Source of the DNA: CAYZQH01 sp050300015
Lineage (GTDB): Bacteria; Pseudomonadota; Gammaproteobacteria; Pseudomonadales; Cellvibrionaceae
Length of the DNA stretch: 64,000 nt
Direction: 5' to 3'
Assembly (NCBI GenBank): GCA_050300015.1
Contig: JBNKWZ010000021.1
Span: 434,001 to 498,000, forward strand
Shown here in pieces: positions 28,420 through 37,020 of the stretch. The translations under genes were made by a program, and so were the position numbers. The notes below the pieces were generated by a model. It had not been told where the DNA came from, searched no databases, and worked only from the letters and a program-made list of their open reading frames with translations. Position 1 is the first letter of the stretch. Each line of letters opens with the position of its first letter.

Positions 28420-29643
28420 ATGTCTATTGAAATTGTTTTAGGTGTGGTGATGTTCACCATTATCGTACTGGCATTGGTCGGCGTGATTTTAAGTGCGCGG
28501 TCAAAACTGGTGGCCAGCGGTGATGTGGATATCTTGGTTAACAATGAAAAAACCATTACCACTGCGGCGGGCGGCAAACTTTTGCAAACGCTGTCTGCCA
28601 GCGGTTTGTTCTTGCCCTCTGCCTGTGGCGGAGGGGGTAGCTGTGCCCAGTGCAAGTGCGTGGTAAAAAGTGGCGGTGGGTCCATGTTGCCCACGGAATC
28701 CGCGCACTTTACCAAGCGCGAAGAGGCCGAGGGCTGGCGTTTAAGTTGTCAGGTGCCCGTAAAGCAAAATATGGAAATCGACGTGCCAGAAGAAGTGTTT
28801 GGTGTGAAACAGTGGGAATGCACTGTGGAGTCCAATCCTAACGTGGCCACCTTTATTAAAGAACTGACCTTGAAGTTGCCCGAGGGTGAAAACGTCGACT
28901 TCCGCGCTGGGGGCTATGTACAGCTAGAGGCACCGCCACACCATGTGTACTTTAAGGACTTTGAAGTTGAAGATGAATACCGCGGCGACTGGGAGCATTT
29001 TGGGTTTTTTAAATTGGAATCTAAAGTGACTGAGCCCGTTGTTCGAGCTTATTCAATGGCCAATTACCCAGAAGAACGCGGCGTGGTGAAATTTAATATT
29101 CGCATCGCGACGCCACCGCCGCGCTCGCAAGGCATTCCGCCGGGTCAGATGTCCTCCTATGTGTTTAACCTCAAGCCTGGCGACACCATCACTGTTTACG
29201 GCCCGTTTGGTGAGTTTTTTGCCAAAGATACCGAAAACGAAATGGTCTTTATTGGTGGTGGCGCCGGTATGGCGCCCATGCGCTCGCACATTTTCGACCA
29301 GTTGCGTCGTATTAAAACGGATCGCAAGATGTCTTTTTGGTACGGTGCGCGCTCTTTGCGTGAGCTTTTCTATCAAGAAGAGTACGATCAGTTGGCTGAA
29401 GAAAACAGCAACTTTGACTGGCATATTGCACTGTCTGACCCTCAGCCAGAGGACAACTGGGAAGGCCTAACGGGTTTTATTCACAATGTGCTGTATGAAC
29501 AATACTTAAAAAACCACCCCGCGCCCGAAGACTGTGAGTACTACATGTGCGGGCCGCCGATGATGAACGCCGCAGTGATCAAAATGCTAAAAGACCTAGG
29601 CGTGGAAGACGAAAATATCATGCTGGATGACTTCGGCGGTTAA
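28420..29643 (+). CDS. nqrF: Na+-translocating NADH:quinone reductase subunit F
   Basis: 407-residue entry subunit that takes hydride from NADH. An N-terminal membrane helix (about 4-26) is followed by a plant-type [2Fe-2S] ferredoxin domain with CGGGGSCAQCKC and a later Cys (LSCQV), an FAD domain with RAYSMANYP, and an NAD-binding domain with GGGAGMAPMRSH and the ending CGPPMMNAAVIKML-DDFGG. Complete and unaltered. Confidence 0.98.
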   Translation: MSIEIVLGVVMFTIIVLALVGVILSARSKLVASGDVDILVNNEKTITTAAGGKLLQTLSASGLFLPSACGGGGSCAQCKCVVKSGGGSMLPTESAHFTKREEAEGWRLSCQVPVKQNMEIDVPEEVFGVKQWECTVESNPNVATFIKELTLKLPEGENVDFRAGGYVQLEAPPHHVYFKDFEVEDEYRGDWEHFGFFKLESKVTEPVVRAYSMANYPEERGVVKFNIRIATPPPRSQGIPPGQMSSYVFNLKPGDTITVYGPFGEFFAKDTENEMVFIGGGAGMAPMRSHIFDQLRRIKTDRKMSFWYGARSLRELFYQEEYDQLAEENSNFDWHIALSDPQPEDNWEGLTGFIHNVLYEQYLKNHPAPEDCEYYMCGPPMMNAAVIKMLKDLGVEDENIMLDDFGG

Positions 29644-29658
29644 CGGGGACATGCCATT

Positions 29659-30717
29659 TTGAAATTCACGATGTATCATAAAGCGAGGAGCGCGCTGGCC
29701 TCCTCGCTTTTTTTATGTTTATGGGTGTGTTTGGCCAGCTGCACAGATAACCGCTTGCGCTCTGTGGTGGTCAAAGGTCAAACCATGGGGACGTTTTACC
29801 ATGTGACCTTGGTGACCGAAAAAGCGCGTCAAGTGAGCGAAACACAACTGGCGCTATGGGCTGATACGGTGTTCGATGATATCAATCAAGGGATGTCTAC
29901 CTATTTGAGTAGCTCAGAGCTGTCGCGGATTAACCAGGCGCAATCCGAGACGGTTTTTGCAATATCACAACCCCTCAGTGAAGTGTTGGCCATTAGCGAA
30001 AATGTCAGCCGAGCGTCACATGGCGCCTTTGATATCACCGTCGCGCCTTTGGTAAATTTATGGGGGTTTGGCCCGAAAGAGCATAACTATCAGGCCCCGA
30101 GTGATGAGGCTATCACCCAGGCCATGGCGAAAATGGGCTATGCCAATGTGGTTGTGGATGTGGACAGCCATCATCTAACACGGCCTGAAGGCTACACTCT
30201 CGACTTATCTGCTGTTGCCAAGGGTTATGCGAGTGATCAATTGGCGGCTAAGCTTAAGCAAGAGGGATTTGAGAATTTTTTGGTAGAAGTCGGTGGTGAA
30301 GTGGTGGTCAGTGGAGTGAGCCCCCGAGGTGACCCGTGGACCATCGGTATCGAAACCCCAAGCTACGGCGGCCTTTTGATGCAACAACAGACGGCTCAAG
30401 TGGTGGCGCTCACTGACATGGCTATGGCCACCTCGGGTGATTATCGCAATTATTATGAGATAGACGGTGAGCGCTATTCCCATACCATTGATCCTCGCAC
30501 AGGGCGTCCCATACAACATACGTTGGCATCGGTGACGGTACTGGCGAAAGATTGTGCTTCGGCGGACGCTTGGGCGACCGCGTTGAATGTTTTGGGCCCC
30601 GAAGAGGGGTTTGCAGTGGCAAAGGCCAATGCACTGGCGGCGTTTTTTATTATTAGAGAAGGTGAGGGTTATGTCACCCAGTGGACACAAGCGTTTGAAC
30701 AATACAACCAGCAATAG
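29659..30717 (+). CDS. apbE: FAD:protein FMN transferase (ApbE), flavinylates NqrB/NqrC
   Basis: 352-residue periplasmic lipoprotein (lipobox LASC near residue 28). ApbE attaches FMN from FAD to Thr in SGAT motifs of NqrB and NqrC. Family motifs: MGTFYHV after the N-terminal strand, the DLSAVAKGYASD segment, VEVGGEVVVSG, and SHTIDPRTGRP. It follows nqrF by 15 bases, as in most nqr operons. The likely start is TTG 29659 with GGGGAC upstream; ATG 29671 is the alternative. Confidence 0.95.
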   Translation: MKFTMYHKARSALASSLFLCLWVCLASCTDNRLRSVVVKGQTMGTFYHVTLVTEKARQVSETQLALWADTVFDDINQGMSTYLSSSELSRINQAQSETVFAISQPLSEVLAISENVSRASHGAFDITVAPLVNLWGFGPKEHNYQAPSDEAITQAMAKMGYANVVVDVDSHHLTRPEGYTLDLSAVAKGYASDQLAAKLKQEGFENFLVEVGGEVVVSGVSPRGDPWTIGIETPSYGGLLMQQQTAQVVALTDMAMATSGDYRNYYEIDGERYSHTIDPRTGRPIQHTLASVTVLAKDCASADAWATALNVLGPEEGFAVAKANALAAFFIIREGEGYVTQWTQAFEQYNQQ

Positions 30718-30745
30718 GCGCGGGCCGATATTGCGAGGATAAACT

Positions 30746-30994
30746 ATGGCAACAATACTATTGGCATTTGTCGTTATGGCTTTGGTGATGACCGGGATGG
30801 CAATCGGGGTTATCGTCGCCAATAAGCCCATAAAGGGCTCTTGTGGCGGCATCGCGTCCCTTGGGTTCGGTCGTAAATGTGAAGTGTGTGGTGGTGATCG
30901 GACCCTGTGCGATTCTACGCAAGACGCATCGACTGAAGCGGGGCGTGAACGGAAAGACACGAGGGCCGCTGACGGCTTCTACGAAGTTAAGTAA
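30746..30994 (+). CDS. nqrM: Na+-NQR maturation protein NqrM
   Basis: 82 residues: one N-terminal membrane helix (about 3-26) and a short soluble part with four Cys (SCGG, KCEVCGG, LCD). NqrM is required for assembling the iron centre between NqrD and NqrE in Vibrio; the four conserved Cys fit an iron-delivery role. Follows apbE directly, completing the eight-gene nqr unit. Confidence 0.94.
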   Translation: MATILLAFVVMALVMTGMAIGVIVANKPIKGSCGGIASLGFGRKCEVCGGDRTLCDSTQDASTEAGRERKDTRAADGFYEVK

Positions 30995-31038
30995 CAGACT
31001 TGATCCACCGCGCGTAGCGCTTAGCTTAAGGGGATGTT

Positions 31039-32436
31039 ATGGCGGATTACGCTTATGATTTACTGGTGATTGGTGCAGGGCCTGCAGGCGAAGCCGCTGC
31101 GATGGCAGCGTCTAAATCGAATTTGAAAGTAGCTGTGGCCGATGATATGGATGCCTTAGGGGGCAATTGCACCCATAAGGGCACCATTCCATCTAAATCG
31201 CTGCGCCATGCGGCAAAGCAAATGGCGCACTTTCGCCAGCAATCCGAGATGCTGCAATTGTCTACATTGCCCGTGATTTCTTACCCTAAGATGCTGGAAG
31301 CAGCTAAGAAAGTCATTCCACGCAAAGTGGCCATGCATAGGTCTTACTTTTTACGAAACCGCATTACCATGCATTCGGGCGTTGCAAGTTTTGTCAGTCC
31401 GAATACGGTGAATGTGGCTGCCGGAAACGGCGTGACAGATACCATTACAGCAAAAAATATTTTGATCGCAACCGGCTCTAGGCCCTACCAACCGGCAGAC
31501 ATCCATTTTGACCACCCCAGAATTTACGACAGTGATTCCATTTTAACGATGGAGCACACGCCCAGAACCTTGATCATTTTCGGGGCCGGCGTGATTGGCT
31601 GCGAATATGCGTCAATTTTCAGCGGTTTGGGCATAAAAGTGGATCTCATCAATACGCGAGATCGGCTGTTGTCATTTCTGGATGGGGAAATCTCTGATGC
31701 TTTGAGTTATCACTTACGCGATCGAGGTGTGCTGGTACGTAATAGCGAGGAGTTTGAGTCGTTAAATACGAGCGACAGCGGAGTGGAGTTAAAGCTGGAA
31801 TCCGGTAAGCGTATCAAAGCAGACGCATTGCTGTGGTGTAACGGGCGCTCGGGCAATACCGATCAGTTGAACCTAGAAGCCGCTGGCCTGTCCGCCAATC
31901 ATCGCGGTCAAATCGACGTAGACGCTGAATATCGCACCCAGGCCCCCAGCATTTTTGCTGCAGGGGATGTGATTGGATGGCCCAGTTTAGCCAGTGCCTC
32001 ATACGATCAAGGGCGTGCGGTGGTGGATAATATTCTTGGCAAGTCCAATCAAAATACTTCAGAGACCCCTACCGGCATTTACACGCTGCCCGAGATCAGC
32101 TCTATCGGTAAAACCGAAGCGGAGCTGACCGCCGCCAAAGTGCCCTATGAAGTGGGGCGGGCCTTTTTTAAAGATATAGCCCGCGCGCAAATCAGTGGCG
32201 AAGAGGTGGGCATGTTAAAAATTCTATTCCACTTGGATACGTTGGAGATCTTAGGCGTTCATTGTTTTGGCGCAGAAGCCGCTGAGATTGTGCATATTGG
32301 TCAGGTGGTTATGAATCAATCAGGTGAGGCCAATAGCGTAGCCTATTTTACGCAAACGACCTTTAACTATCCCACTATGGCAGAAGCTTATCGAGTTGCT
32401 GCGTTAAATGGTTTAAACCGGTTAAGTCGTTATTAG
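31039..32436 (+). CDS. sthA: Si-specific (soluble) NAD(P)+ transhydrogenase
   Basis: 465-residue cytoplasmic flavoprotein balancing NADPH and NADH. It has an FAD-binding GAGPAGEAAA near the N terminus and an NAD-binding GAGVIGCEYAS. The region aligned with the redox disulfide of dihydrolipoamide dehydrogenase reads GGNCTHKGTIPSK, with Thr in place of the second Cys; this is normal for SthA and rules out the missing pyruvate dehydrogenase E3. It follows nqrM by 44 bases. Confidence 0.96.
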   Translation: MADYAYDLLVIGAGPAGEAAAMAASKSNLKVAVADDMDALGGNCTHKGTIPSKSLRHAAKQMAHFRQQSEMLQLSTLPVISYPKMLEAAKKVIPRKVAMHRSYFLRNRITMHSGVASFVSPNTVNVAAGNGVTDTITAKNILIATGSRPYQPADIHFDHPRIYDSDSILTMEHTPRTLIIFGAGVIGCEYASIFSGLGIKVDLINTRDRLLSFLDGEISDALSYHLRDRGVLVRNSEEFESLNTSDSGVELKLESGKRIKADALLWCNGRSGNTDQLNLEAAGLSANHRGQIDVDAEYRTQAPSIFAAGDVIGWPSLASASYDQGRAVVDNILGKSNQNTSETPTGIYTLPEISSIGKTEAELTAAKVPYEVGRAFFKDIARAQISGEEVGMLKILFHLDTLEILGVHCFGAEAAEIVHIGQVVMNQSGEANSVAYFTQTTFNYPTMAEAYRVAALNGLNRLSRY

Positions 32437-32554
32437 TCCAAACGGAACGCCAGTATTGAGTGGCATGGGGAAATAAACAGCGGATGTTGGCTTAACGCCA
32501 CGGGCTGAAGGTTGTTTTGTGTTGGCCTAAATAGCATTGACAGAACGCTGTTAA

Positions 32555-32582
32555 CGCGACACACCCCTTAGGGTGTTTCGCG
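32555..32582. other. strong hairpin after sthA
   Basis: CGCGACACACCC, loop CTTA, GGGTGTTTCGCG: a 12-base-pair stem with one mismatch. No U-run follows on either strand, so it is either an atypical terminator between the convergent sthA and the SmpA-like gene, or a REP-like element. Confidence 0.5.
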
Positions 32583-32666
32583 CGGCCCAAGCGACAGTGG
32601 GTACCCTATTGACATCAGGTTTTCAGCGTTGGTAAAACGCTTGGCGCTCTTTGCTGGGTTTGAGCG

Positions 32667-32984
32667 TTACTTGTTGGGGTTGAACTTCACCACCGCATGC
32701 ACCACATGGTCGTACTCAAAATACACGTTGAATTGATCGTATTCCCAGGTGGAAATGGGGGGGGTGCCAACAGGGCCTCTGGTTCTGATGGGGTCACCGA
32801 ATTGACTGCGAACATCGGCTTTCGATGTGCCCGTTTTTGGGGTTTGTACCTGCCAGGCTTTGCCTTGTTGGCCCAGAGGAATGGCGATGGTTTCCGCTTG
32901 TGCGGCAATGGATACCAGGCCGACAGTGGCGCCGAGCGCTAAACGACACAACCAGCGATTGAGAAAGGATTGGGAGTTTTGCAT
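32667..32984 (-). CDS. small exported SmpA/BamE-like protein
   Basis: 105 residues with a signal peptide (cleavage likely after IAAQA, about residue 31). The mature part has the pattern SKADVRSQFGDPIRTRGPVGTPPISTWEYDxxxVYFEYDxVVHAVVK in outline: G-x-P followed by W-x-Y and a short beta segment, resembling the SmpA/OmlA (BamE) fold. Function unknown; it is convergent with sthA. The lack of a lipobox distinguishes it from BamE itself. Confidence 0.72.
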   Translation of the reverse strand: MQNSQSFLNRWLCRLALGATVGLVSIAAQAETIAIPLGQQGKAWQVQTPKTGTSKADVRSQFGDPIRTRGPVGTPPISTWEYDQFNVYFEYDHVVHAVVKFNPNK

Positions 32985-33036
32985 AGGAAAGCCTTTTTGG
33001 GTGTTGGTTATCCTTTAAACAAGGTCCTAGCCTAGC

Positions 33037-33594
33037 TTAGCGCTGTTGTTTCCGGTGTTGAATTTGCGCTTTAAACACCTGCTTGGCCAGCTCTTGTCGT
33101 TCTTTATCCGAGAGCTTATAAAATTCGGCCGCAATTTGGTAGGCCCCATTGTCAGCAATGCTACGGACAACACGAGCATACACCAACATGGGAATGTAAT
33201 CGGGTAAGAAAACCATACGAATGGCCAACAATGCAGCGGCCTCCAGCGCAACAGGGTGAGCAAAGGACACACCAGTCTCGCTCAAGCTTACGTTTACAGT
33301 GCCTTGGTCTTGCTCGTGGGTAAACAAACTGTAGCGGGCCAATAGGTCAATTTTTTGATTCAGTTTGGTTAGGTAATCCCCTAGCAGTCGGTTCTTGTCC
33401 GATAAAATTTTAAGCGTTTTGTTGGCTTCTCGATCAATTTTTTTTAGTTGAGAGAGCACATTGGCGGCTTGACTTTGATCAAAGACTTCCGCAGGGGACA
33501 ATTTTTCAGCGGTGGCTTCATCCACGGGCTTAAATTCAAATACAAGTTTCTGGGAAACACGAAAAGCGTCTCGCGCGTCAGACTGTTGTTCCAT
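33037..33594 (-). CDS. PilZ-like domain protein
   Basis: 185 residues, predicted cytoplasmic. It begins with an RDAFR pair of Arg near the N terminus, has a helical middle and a VNVSLSETGVSFAH segment that matches the D/N-x-S-x-x-G element of PilZ domains, followed by predicted strands. PilZ proteins bind c-di-GMP, but the spacing between the Arg motif and the second motif is large, so binding is uncertain. A PilZ gene is found at this spot (before lolC) in Pseudomonas. ATG 33594 has AGGGG upstream and is preferred over ATG 33630. Confidence 0.7.
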   Translation of the reverse strand: MEQQSDARDAFRVSQKLVFEFKPVDEATAEKLSPAEVFDQSQAANVLSQLKKIDREANKTLKILSDKNRLLGDYLTKLNQKIDLLARYSLFTHEQDQGTVNVSLSETGVSFAHPVALEAAALLAIRMVFLPDYIPMLVYARVVRSIADNGAYQIAAEFYKLSDKERQELAKQVFKAQIQHRKQQR

Positions 33595-33674
33595 GTATGC
33601 CCCTATGGTGGAATCAATTCTATTTATCATAGTCCAATTGGCGCCTCTTGTTTAACCCTTAGGAATTCGGTCTA

Positions 33675-34931
33675 ATGGCCGCCATGAAACAATCCATCCC
33701 GTTGTATGTGGGTTTGCGCTACATTCGAGCCAAACGCCGCAATTCGTTTATCTCCTTTGTCAGTATATTCGCGTTCGCGGGAATGGCCTTGGGTGTCATG
33801 GCGCTTATTGTTGTGCTGTCGGTGATGAATGGGTTCGACAACGAGTTGAAGCAGCGCATGTTACGGGTTATTCCTCATGGCTTTGTTTACGCCAAAGCGC
33901 CCCTAAGCCATTGGCAAACGGTGGCCAATAAACTGTCGGCGTTGCCTGCGGTTAAAGGCAGTGCGCCTTTTGTCTCTGGGTTTGGCTTGGTGAACTTCCA
34001 AGGGCGTGTTAAAGGGGTGCAGTTGGAGGGTATTGAGCCTTCGGTCGAGAAACACGTGTCTGATGTCCACCAATTTATGGTGTTGGGCAAACTGGAAGAG
34101 GCCTTACAGCCAGGGGACTACCACATTGTGCTTGGTAGCTTGCTGGCTCGTTATTTACGCGTCACGGTGGGTGACAAAGTCAATATCACCATGCCCATGG
34201 TAAGTGTGACTCCCGCGGGTGTTTTCCCTCGTACCAAACGGTTCACCGTCGCCGCAGTGTTTGAGGTGGGGGCTCAGGTGGATCAAACCCTGGCTCTGAT
34301 TCATATCCAAGATGCTCAAACCTTGTTCCGCCGTCACGATGGCGTGGATGGGTTGCGGCTGCGGTTCGAGTCACTGTATGCCGCACCCAATTTGATAGGT
34401 CAGGTCCAGGCAATGCTTGGCAAAGCTTATGACACGCAGGACTGGAGTCAGACGCAGGGCACTTTATTTCAAGCCATCAAAATGGAAAAAACCATGGTGG
34501 GTGTCATGTTAAGCATTGTCATCGCCGTAGCGGCTTTTAACATTGTCACCAGTTTGATCATGATGATTGCTGAGAAGCGTGCAGACATTGCTGTCCTAAG
34601 AACCATGGGTTTGCCCGCAAGTGGGGTGGTTAAAATTTTTATGGTACAAGGCGCCACGATTGGCGTGGTGGGGATAGTCACGGGTGCGATCTTAGGTGTG
34701 GGTATTGCCCTTAATCTTTCCACCCTTGTGGGTTGGATTGAGTGGTTGATGCGCGCCCAAATTTTTGACCCTACGGTGTATTTCGTAAGTATTATGCCAA
34801 GCCAATTGCAGTGGACAGATGTACTATGGGTTTGCGTAGGGGCTTTTTCCATCAGCCTTTTGGCGACCTGTTACCCCGCTTACAAAGCCTCTCAAATCGC
34901 CCCTGCAGAGGCGCTAAGGTATAACGTTTAA
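33675..34931 (+). CDS. lolC: lipoprotein-releasing ABC transporter, LolC/E-type permease
   Basis: 418-residue permease of the LolCDE machine that extracts outer-membrane lipoproteins from the inner membrane. Topology is typical of the MacB/FtsX fold: one N-terminal membrane helix (about 24-52), a large periplasmic domain, then three C-terminal helices. The N-terminal YIRAKRRNSFISFVS and VLSVMNGFDNEL motifs are hallmarks. First gene of lolC-lolD-lolE; lolD starts 15 bases after. Confidence 0.95.
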   Translation: MAAMKQSIPLYVGLRYIRAKRRNSFISFVSIFAFAGMALGVMALIVVLSVMNGFDNELKQRMLRVIPHGFVYAKAPLSHWQTVANKLSALPAVKGSAPFVSGFGLVNFQGRVKGVQLEGIEPSVEKHVSDVHQFMVLGKLEEALQPGDYHIVLGSLLARYLRVTVGDKVNITMPMVSVTPAGVFPRTKRFTVAAVFEVGAQVDQTLALIHIQDAQTLFRRHDGVDGLRLRFESLYAAPNLIGQVQAMLGKAYDTQDWSQTQGTLFQAIKMEKTMVGVMLSIVIAVAAFNIVTSLIMMIAEKRADIAVLRTMGLPASGVVKIFMVQGATIGVVGIVTGAILGVGIALNLSTLVGWIEWLMRAQIFDPTVYFVSIMPSQLQWTDVLWVCVGAFSISLLATCYPAYKASQIAPAEALRYNV

Positions 34932-34946
34932 TGTGCAAGGTAGACT

Positions 34947-35633
34947 ATGTCCGCTGTAATTGAATGCCAAAACCTGGTTAAGTCGTATCGGCAAGGCCAT
35001 CAGCACTTAAAGGTATTGGATGGGCTTGCGCTTTCGGTCAGTCAGGGGCAGCGTTTGGCCATCGTGGGTGCCTCTGGCTCAGGGAAATCTACATTACTGA
35101 ATGTGCTGGGAGGGCTGGATATCCCAGATTCTGGCGAGGTCATTATCAATGGCCAACATTTTTCATCGCTGAGAGATAATCAACGCGGTCTATTACGCAA
35201 CCGCTACTTAGGTTTCGTATACCAATTTCATCACTTATTAGGTGAATTTACCGCCTTGGAAAACGTCGCCATGCCATTGCTGATTGGTAGGCAAAAATCG
35301 GCTCGCGCGCAGCAAAAGGCACGTGATCTGTTAACGCGGGTTGGGCTTGGCGATCGCATGGCACACAAACCCAGTGAGCTGTCTGGCGGAGAGCGGCAGC
35401 GGGTGGCCATTGCACGTGCGCTGGCCAATGATCCTGCCTGCGTACTAATGGATGAACCCACCGGCAACCTTGATGGCAAAAATGCCGAGGCTATTCAAGA
35501 TCTCATGCGAGAGCTCAGTCAAAACTTAGAGACCGCCTTTGTGGTGGTGACTCATGACGAACATTTGGCGCAGCAATTGGACGGCATTTATGAGCTGGTA
35601 GATGGAACATTGCGATCGCTGGAGCCTGTTTAA
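34947..35633 (+). CDS. lolD: lipoprotein-releasing ABC transporter ATP-binding protein
   Basis: 228-residue ATPase. Walker A GASGSGKST at 41-49, Q-loop in YQFHHLLGEFTALENV, signature LSGGERQRVAIARAL, Walker B VLMDEPTGNLD and the H-loop VVTHDE. The FHHLL element after the Q-loop is typical of LolD. The stop codon overlaps the lolE start (TAATG). Confidence 0.97.
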   Translation: MSAVIECQNLVKSYRQGHQHLKVLDGLALSVSQGQRLAIVGASGSGKSTLLNVLGGLDIPDSGEVIINGQHFSSLRDNQRGLLRNRYLGFVYQFHHLLGEFTALENVAMPLLIGRQKSARAQQKARDLLTRVGLGDRMAHKPSELSGGERQRVAIARALANDPACVLMDEPTGNLDGKNAEAIQDLMRELSQNLETAFVVVTHDEHLAQQLDGIYELVDGTLRSLEPV

Positions 35634-36859
35634 TGGCGGTGTCGCTTTTTATTGGCCTGCGCTATACAGGTGCCCGCGCGCGCAATCAGTTGGTGGCGTT
35701 TTTGGCGCGGGTTTCTATGTTGGGGCTTATCGTGGGTGTAGGACTTCTCATTGCCGTGCTCTCGATTATGAACGGCTTCGACAAAGAGCTGCGTGAAAAA
35801 ATCTTAGGGCTTGTGCCACAGGCAGCGGTTTATCATCACGATGGCATTGAAGATTGGCAAGGCCTACAAACCTTTTTAGAAGGCAGGCCTCATGTGCTAG
35901 CAGCAGCGCCTTTTGTTCAGTTAAACGGTTTGGTGGCTAAGCACCAAAAGGCAGAACCGGTGGTACTGTACGGCATTGACCCGAAGCAAGAAGCGCGTGT
36001 CTCCCGCATGCAAGAATTTATTCCACGTTCAATTTTGAGTGCACTGGGGGAAAAGGCGGACGCGATGGTGCTCGGTAGTGCTGTGGCCGATAAATTGGGC
36101 TTAAATGCGGGAGATACGGCATTGGTATTAATTCCTTCCTCGCGCATGGGCGGCACGCCAGAAGTCCAATATGTGACGATTCTAGCGCGTATTCACTCTA
36201 ATACCGAGCTAGACAATACCCTGGCGCTTATGAATTTAGAGGCGGCAGCAGAGCTCAGTAGCCAACCGCATTTGGTGACGGGGCTGCGTTTGCGCTTGGA
36301 TGATCTATTTCGTGCGAGAGACGTGGTTTGGCAAGCGCTGGTGACTTTAGGTGGGGAATATTATGGTTCCAGTTGGGAAAATACCCACGGCAACCTATAC
36401 CACGCAATTCACTTGTCGAAAAAACTTATTGCCCTGTTGATGTTTATGATCGTAGCCATTGCCGCTTTTAATGTGGTGTCTACCTTGGTCATGGTGGTGG
36501 TAGAAAAAGAAGCGGATATCGCTATATTGCGAACTATGGGGGCTTCTTCCGGCACGATTATGACAATTTTTATGGTGTTGGGTACCGCAATTGGTGTAGT
36601 GGGAACCGCGCTTGGTGTGGGTGCTGGTGTTGGGCTTTCTGCGGTGATGGAGTCAATGGTTCGAAGTGTAGAAGGCCTGTTAGGGGTGCAATTTTTGAGT
36701 TCAGAGGTCTACCCGTTAACCTATTTGCCCGCCCAAGTATTAATGACCGATATCTCTCGTGTTGCCATGGCCGCACTCGGTATGAGTTTTTTGGCCACAC
36801 TATACCCCGCCTGGCGTGCCAGTCGCGTATTACCTGCTCAAGCCCTCCGATATGAGTGA
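35633..36859 (+). CDS. lolE: lipoprotein-releasing ABC transporter, LolE-type permease
   Basis: 408-residue paralogue of the upstream LolC, with the same one-plus-three helix topology and the VLSIMNGFDKELREKILG motif. Starts inside the lolD stop codon. An inverted repeat, AGTGAAT/ATTCACT at 36855-36879, straddles the stop codon and may aid termination. Confidence 0.95.
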   Translation: MAVSLFIGLRYTGARARNQLVAFLARVSMLGLIVGVGLLIAVLSIMNGFDKELREKILGLVPQAAVYHHDGIEDWQGLQTFLEGRPHVLAAAPFVQLNGLVAKHQKAEPVVLYGIDPKQEARVSRMQEFIPRSILSALGEKADAMVLGSAVADKLGLNAGDTALVLIPSSRMGGTPEVQYVTILARIHSNTELDNTLALMNLEAAAELSSQPHLVTGLRLRLDDLFRARDVVWQALVTLGGEYYGSSWENTHGNLYHAIHLSKKLIALLMFMIVAIAAFNVVSTLVMVVVEKEADIAILRTMGASSGTIMTIFMVLGTAIGVVGTALGVGAGVGLSAVMESMVRSVEGLLGVQFLSSEVYPLTYLPAQVLMTDISRVAMAALGMSFLATLYPAWRASRVLPAQALRYE

Positions 36860-37020
36860 ATGCTTTTCATTTATTCACTTTAACTCCGTGATCCTTTTTT
36901 TATATTTAAAGGTTAGATAGACAAACACCTTTACAATGCATTGTATTTATATAACGCAACTATACTCAGCAAGGGTCAGGTAAGCATTGTTGATATCGTT
37001 GTGGAATATAGGTGTCATTC

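Noticed and set aside
31039..32436. This flavoprotein as the missing E3 (lpd) of the pyruvate dehydrogenase complex.
   Set aside because: It lacks the redox disulfide (GGNCTHKGT instead of C-x4-C) and matches SthA transhydrogenase.
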